From positions 32,351,295-32,415,294 of the forward strand of contig NC_091298.1 of assembly GCF_038502225.1 (NCBI RefSeq): a stretch of DNA of 64,000 nucleotides. The letters run 5' to 3'. Made by a program: the position numbers and the translations under genes. The notes under the pieces were generated by a model. It ran no database searches, was not told where the DNA came from, and saw nothing but the letters and a program-made list of their open reading frames with translations. The stretch comes from Cherax quadricarinatus. Taxonomy: Eukaryota; Arthropoda; Malacostraca; Decapoda; Parastacidae. Positions 59,675 to 64,000 of the stretch are shown here, in pieces (position 1 is the stretch's first letter; the number at the start of each line of letters is the position of its first letter).

Positions 59675-60853
59675 TTATTGTTTTGAAACGTACAAGTAGG
59701 GAACAGGATGAAGCTGGAGCCATCTGTGTGTCAGCATTTTCATCTGATCAACTGACTTCATCCCGTTGACATCATAATGCTGTAGGAATGTGTTCCAGAC
59801 TCGAGTCATCCCGGGAATAAATGATCGCAGATGATGTGATCTTCTGGAGAAGGATACAGCCAGAGTGAAGTTGCTGCTTTCTGCCCATCTTGTGGTATAG
59901 AAACTTGCTGAACGCTGTCCTCGAAGTGGTTCCAAGTGTGGTCCTTTTACAATATTGGCCTTGTACATATCAGTAAGGCCACCCACATCCCTTCTGCGTT
60001 GAAGGCTCTGCTGAAATGACAGATCTATCCAGGATTGGTCCAGGCGAGAGATGAGACGTCTTGCTCTGTTCTCTCCTCTGTCAAGCAGTCGCAGATGAGA
60101 AGGGGGGCATGCGAACCAAGAAAAAGGAGCATACTCAAGGTGTGAGCGTATTTGTGCCTCATACAGAATCTTGCAACCCCTACTGTCAAGCAGGTGTGAG
60201 ACATGGCGAAGTGCTGTAAGCTTCCTGGCTGCCTTGTTTGCAAGATTTACAACATGGTTCTTCATGGTTAGTTTGGAGTCAAATTTCACCCCAAGGATAT
60301 CAACTTCCTCTCCAGGTGCCAACACCCTCCCATTCATCCTTACTACTGCACCAGCATTACCATCATGGTGCCTAGAGACGATCATCATTTGCATTTTCTC
60401 AGGTGCTAATGTTACTTGCCATCTATTTCCCCAAGCTGATATAGCTCTTAGCTGGTGATTGATGTAGTTTAGAGCAGCTGGCATTTCTTCTTTTGGATAA
60501 ATGAATGTCAGTGTACAGTCGTCTGCATATGCATGTGATTCTGGGATGAGATGAAGAAGGTCGTTGAAGTAGACATTCCATAACAATGGTCCCAGCACGC
60601 TTCCTTGTGGAACACCTGCCCCAATAGAATGTCTTGCTGATTCCGTTCCATTGAGAACTACACCTAGAGATCTACCATGAAGGTAATCACTGAGGAGACA
60701 TAGCGTAGATCCTGCAATTCCCAGTGCTTGAAGTTTTGCTAAAAGGCCCTGGTGCCACACACGGTCGAAAGTGCCAGCAATGTCCAGTACTGCCATAGAG
60801 CTGACTTTGGATTCATCCAGTGACTGGTGCCACTTAGTGGAGAGGTTTAACAA
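59675..60853 (-). CDS. Second LINE family: reverse transcriptase, palm to C-terminus
   Basis: 392 uninterrupted codons. Motif A region AVLDIAGTFDRVWHQGLLAK, then LSDYLHGRSLGVVLNG, motif B GVPQGSVLGPLLWNVYFNDL, motif C HAYADDCTLTF with both aspartates, APEKMQMMIVSR, VDILGVKFDSKLTMKNHV, RSHLEYAPFSWFACPPSHLR and a C-terminal RRSHHLRSFIPGMTRVWNTF ending LHPVPYLYVSKQ. The protein would polymerise cDNA from the element's RNA. Motif A has AG in place of the usual KA/SA before FDRV. The true ORF start lies far upstream and is separated by a frameshift between 60853 and 60918, so the ATG at 60853 is not a biological start. Confidence 0.86.
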   Translation of the reverse strand: MLNLSTKWHQSLDESKVSSMAVLDIAGTFDRVWHQGLLAKLQALGIAGSTLCLLSDYLHGRSLGVVLNGTESARHSIGAGVPQGSVLGPLLWNVYFNDLLHLIPESHAYADDCTLTFIYPKEEMPAALNYINHQLRAISAWGNRWQVTLAPEKMQMMIVSRHHDGNAGAVVRMNGRVLAPGEEVDILGVKFDSKLTMKNHVVNLANKAARKLTALRHVSHLLDSRGCKILYEAQIRSHLEYAPFSWFACPPSHLRLLDRGENRARRLISRLDQSWIDLSFQQSLQRRRDVGGLTDMYKANIVKGPHLEPLRGQRSASFYTTRWAESSNFTLAVSFSRRSHHLRSFIPGMTRVWNTFLQHYDVNGMKSVDQMKMLTHRWLQLHPVPYLYVSKQ

Positions 60854-60904
60854 CAGATCAGCAGCAGAGTAACCTTTCCTGAAGCCATATTGACGATCAC
60901 AAAG

Positions 60905-61970
60905 TAGTGAGTGGTAGTCAAAAAAACTCTGTCATTTGTCTTGAGATTACTGTCTCAAGGATCTTACCAGTGATTGACAGGAGTGACACTGGTCTGTAGT
61001 TGCTGATTTCTGCTCTGCTCTTCTTTTTGTGAACAGGGACTACATTTGCCTCTTTCCACAGAGAGGGCCATTTACACTGTACTAGGCAGTGCTGAAAGAT
61101 GCGAGTTAGAGGTGCTGCTAGCTGGTCTGCACATCTTCTCAGCAATCTTGGGCTCAACTTGTCTGGGCCCACAGCCTTTTCTTGGTCAAGCGATTTAAGA
61201 AGGAAATGCACCTCCTCTTGCCTTATTGTCACCACTGACAGTTTTGACACAGTTCTTGCAGCTAGCCAAGGCGGGTCCCTCGCTGGATCAGGAACTTGCA
61301 TTTTGGTAGCAAAGTGTTCAGCAAAGAGGTCTACCTTCTCTTGACTACTAGTAGAGGTGGTCCCATCCTGTCGATTTAGAGGTGGAATGAGTTCATCAGG
61401 TAGATAACCTTGTCTGTCCTTGACCAGGGACCACCAGGTTTTGGAGCCTACCCTACCTGATGCTAGCTTTCTTTTAGTGTCCACCTCCAATTTAGCAATG
61501 GCCCACTTTTGAACATCACCCATATGCCTACAGGCTTGCCTGTGCAAGTTCCTGTTATAGGTGGTAGGATGTCTCTTAAACCTTCACCATGTTTTGTACT
61601 TAGCAGTAGCAGCCTCTTTACAACAGAAGCCAAACCAAGGCTTTGTCACATATTGCCGGTGAGGAATGTGTTCTTGTTGTAGATTAAGGATGTGTCCAGT
61701 GAAGGCTTTCACTTGGTTGTCACCATCCCCTTGGAGAAGAGCATTCCAATTGGTGGTGGCGAGCTCAGAGCAAAGGGCTGGCCAATTACCTCTTTCCCAT
61801 AGCCAGGTTGTGCGTGTGGACTCCTCACCTCGTTCTGTTGGGATCTTAAGTGTTGTAAAAACAGCTTTGTGGTCAGACGATCCAACATAGCTGAGGGGTT
61901 GACAAGTGACTATGCCTTCTGCCAGATCACTCTCACTACTGGGTCAAGGGAGGAGCCAGATTTGTGAGTA
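60905..61970 (-). pseudogene. Second LINE family: endonuclease end and RT fingers
   Basis: Endonuclease tail FPTHKSGSSLDPVV, LSYVGSSDHKAVFTTLKIPT (SDH histidine motif), then a linker with LWERGNWPALCSELATTNWN, WFGFCCKEAA and, after an in-frame TGA near 61586, RQACRHMGDVQKWAIAKLE. RT fingers: EKAVGPDKLSPRLLRRCADQ, WKEANVVPVHKKKSRAEISN, YRPVSLLSITGKILETVISR. The frame then shifts into CDRQYGFRKGYSAADLLLNL, which leads into the 59675-60853 frame. A second indel lies near 61930. The 5' half of the endonuclease and any ORF1 are missing. Confidence 0.82.
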
Positions 61971-61975
61971 GGGAA

Positions 61976-61984
61976 ATCAACAAA

Positions 61985-62081
<97 letters not shown>

Positions 62082-62339
62082 ACTCACTCTCTCTCTGCCC
62101 CCTTTTTATCTTTCTCTCTTCCCATCTCTCGTTCTGTCTGTCTCTCTCCCCTTCCCTCTATCTACCTACCAATCCATCTCCCTCTCTCTTCCTTTCCACC
62201 ATCCATCCATTTTCCTTTCCTCCTCCTACCCCCTGGCTTCTCCCTCTTCCCTCTCATCCCTAGTCTCTTACCTCCCCCCTTCCCCTCCACACACACTCTG
62301 AAAATACATAAGCTTGTTTCTGGAGTAAAATACATCAGC
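61976..62339. repeat. (CT)n and pyrimidine-rich leader
   Basis: About 112 bp of CT (61987-62098), then a C/T-rich stretch to about 62290 sharing CTCTTCCCATCTCTC, GTCTGTCTCTCTCCCC and CCTACCCCCTGGCTTC with 59450-59660, and a short leader to the ORF1 of the next CR1 copy. Probably the 5' UTR of that CR1. Confidence 0.8.
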
Positions 62340-62362
62340 TCCGTTCTGTGGTAATAAAAAAA

Positions 62363-63570
62363 TGAGTAACCCAAGAGGGGGAGACCCAGGGGTCTGGTGG
62401 ACGAACCCGGTACAGAAGAACCTGGGAGGAAAGTTTGTGAGGTAGTACTCAAAAAATGGATGAAGAGTGGGGATGGAAGCTAGCAGAGCTTGGCAAGAAA
62501 ATGGAGGAGAGGAGAGCTGAGGAGAGCAGGAAGTGGGGAATACAAGTCTTAGCAGCAGAAGATAAGATAAAGGGAGGAACTAAAGGAACTAAAAAACTTG
62601 AAACAGATTAGAGAGACAAATGACAGAACAGACCTGACATCAGGAACTTCTATACCAGTCACAGACAAGGGGACTGTAGGGATCCAGGAAAAGATGTGCA
62701 CACTAAGATCGGTTGAGAGACCTGTAGACAACGAAGGAGCTATGACATATGCAGAGACTCCAACAGACAACTGCAGTGGCAAGGAGCAGGTGAGCAGGAA
62801 AGACAGTCCACTGCACTTAGGGACTGCAGCAACAGCAGGGATTGAAGGCGGGAACGTTTCGATGGAAGGAACTAAATCACCTTAGAGGATACAAAGGGAA
62901 GCACAGTGGAAGGAAGAGAGAGAGAGAGGTCAGTGTTTGTTTACGGGCTCCGAGAAGTCGAAGGGGAAACCTACGATGAAAGAAACCAGAAGGAGAAGAA
63001 AGTGACTGAAGGTATCATGAAAGCAATAGGTGAGAGAGACATGACCCAGGTGACAAATTTTAGGAGAATTGGGTGATTTGCGAGTGGAAGGAAATGGCTG
63101 GTCAAAGTAATTTTCAAGGCAGAATCAGCTCGAACCAGGATCCTGCAGGAGAAAGCACGACTGAGAGACAATCCAGAGTACTGGAGAATGTACCTCGATT
63201 GCGACAGAACACAAGAAGAAAGGACAATACAGAGAGAGAGGGTTCAGAGATGAAAGGAGGAACGAGATGCACTGATGAAGATGAGCAGCACCCAGACTCA
63301 GGTGGAAAGGCAAACACACCTTATGGAAACACCAGTAGAAGGACTCCAACCACAACAACCCGAAAGCAACTGACCAATCTAAACCAAAACCCACACACTG
63401 TTCCCTCTGCTCCCACCCCACCACATCACAAACCCCACCCCTACAGCAGCCCCTCATGGGCACTCTGCCCTCACCGCCCATCACAAACCCCACCCACACT
63501 GCAAAGCCCCATAGGCCCCCTCCAGGGCTCCCACTACCCCAACCCCAATATTTTCCCAGGACAGATAAGA
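62363..63570 (+). pseudogene. CR1-like ORF1, broken
   Basis: Start region MSNPRGGDPGVWWTNPVQKN is preserved. Then a coiled coil (KMEERRAEESRKWGIQVLAA), TSGTSIPVTDKGTVGIQEK, a KEREREVSVCLRAPRSRRG-type frame change corresponding to VFVYGLREVEGETYDERNQ, KKVTEGIMKAIGERDMTQVT, NFRRIG, WLVKVIFKAESARTRILQEK and RLRDNPEYWRMYLDCDRTQE. It ends in a proline/threonine/histidine-rich spacer (TPTTTTRKQLTNLNQNPHT). Stops at about 62883 and 63254 and several shifts. It is the clearest view of the N-terminus of ORF1 in the window. Confidence 0.72.
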
Positions 63571-63579
63571 TAGTGATAG

Positions 63580-64000
63580 ATAAGAAGTTGAAGGTGTGAT
63601 ACACGAAAGCAGATGGATTAACAAATAAATACAAGGAGTGGCATGAAAGATTCAATGAGAAGTCCCCAGACATCATAGCAGTCACAGAAACGAAACTCAC
63701 TAAGACAATAACAGACACACTCTTCCCACTGGGATTTCAGATCCTGAGGAAAGACAGAAGGAGCAGAGGGGTAGGAGGGGCTTCACTGCTCATAAAAAAC
63801 CAATGGGGTTTTCAGGAAATGGAAGGCATGGGCGAGATTGGAGAAAGGGACTCATAGCAGCTACAATTCAGTCTGAGGAACATAAGATAGTCATTGCAGT
63901 GATGTATAACCCACCACAGAACTGCAGGAGGCCAAGAGAGGAATATGAAGAGAACAACAGAGCGATGGTGGGCACACTGGCTGAGGTGGGGAGAAGAGCT
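63580..64000 (+). pseudogene. CR1-like ORF2 endonuclease start, partial
   Basis: DKKLKV then a TGA (TGG in other copies), YTKADGLTNKYKEWHERFNE, IIAVTETKLTKT, ILRKDRRSRGVGGASLLIKN, QWGFQEMEGMGEIG, a TAG, then VIAVMYNPPQNCRRPREEYE and the start of the GDFN approach at the window end. The visible part has one stop and one frame break. Confidence 0.75.

Larger units (their letters stand above)
59671..61975 (-). mobile_element. Jockey/CR1-type LINE, second family, well preserved
   Basis: Minus-strand LINE unrelated in detail to the abundant CR1-like family. It starts in the endonuclease C-terminus at about 61975 (next to (CT)n) and ends with a very short 3' UTR (AACAATAAAAATGCTTTC) and (AG)n. Only about three lesions were seen over 2.3 kb, so it is among the youngest insertions here. 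Both ends abut pyrimidine-rich tracts that resemble each other. Confidence 0.83.
62340..64000 (+). mobile_element. CR1-like LINE, 5' half, runs off window
   Basis: Plus-strand copy with 5' leader, ORF1 and the first part of ORF2. The leader AATAAAAAAATGAGTAACCC parallels (CAA)n-AAAAATGGGTTGCC at 49.67 kb. Confidence 0.87.

Overview
This window is eukaryotic nuclear DNA from a repeat-rich invertebrate, most likely a decapod crustacean (crayfish, lobster or shrimp type). That is an inference from the content: about twenty long (TA)n arrays, (CA)n and (CT)n arrays, CR1-like and RTE-like non-LTR retrotransposons (LINEs), short inverted-repeat elements embedded in (TA)n, and very few conventional exons. 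There is no operon, rRNA, functional tRNA or CRISPR array. No single-copy gene is complete here.

Layout. 1-2.2 kb: minus-strand CR1-like LINE fragments and tRNA-derived SINE pieces. 2.2-2.9 kb: an RTE 3' fragment. 3.4-3.9 kb: two spliced minus-strand exons of an arylalkylamine N-acetyltransferase-like (GNAT) gene, the best host-gene candidate. 4.6-12.9 kb: four RTE copies in two tail-to-tail pairs; the first pair forms an inverted repeat with arms of about 2.2 kb, and its minus-strand member keeps nearly the whole endonuclease-reverse transcriptase ORF. 12.9-13.9 kb: two ~390-bp elements with 13-bp terminal inverted repeats between (TA)n arrays. 14.9-26.8 kb: four tandem arrays (70-bp satellite, 18-bp minisatellite, G-rich array, 29-bp minisatellite) around about 4 kb of quiet DNA holding one possible terminal exon. 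26.8-29.9 kb: a decayed CR1 copy. 30-38.8 kb: foldback elements, more 13-bp-TIR elements, two R2-like LINE copies with a C-terminal restriction-like endonuclease, and a pogo/Tigger-like MITE, mostly separated by (TA)n. 39-45.4 kb: an LTR-element remnant, a hAT MITE, CR1 fragments joined through (CA)n, and a 2.43-kb hAT transposon inserted into a SINE with an 8-bp target duplication. 45.4-49.3 kb: two more 13-bp-TIR elements and a long CR1 copy. 49.3-56.5 kb: a CR1 copy with 5' region, ORF1 and ORF2, interrupted by a ~2.7-kb LTR element without recognisable pol. 56.5-58.6 kb: three further CR1 fragments chained head to tail through (CA)n, the last riddled with internal deletions. 59.3-62.3 kb: a different, better preserved LINE on the minus strand between pyrimidine-rich tracts. 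62.3-64 kb: the 5' half of another CR1 copy running off the window.

The features work together as a transposon community. LINE 3' tails carry microsatellite seeds, later copies start inside those microsatellites, and inverted-repeat elements sit in (TA)n. The points most worth follow-up are the CR1/(AC)n chaining, the 13-bp-TIR family tied to (TA)n, the compressed CR1 copy, the CRE/E-box cluster inside the LTR element, and the four-array satellite cluster. All coordinates were read by eye; element ends are usually good to a few bases, but similarity was judged visually and not computed.
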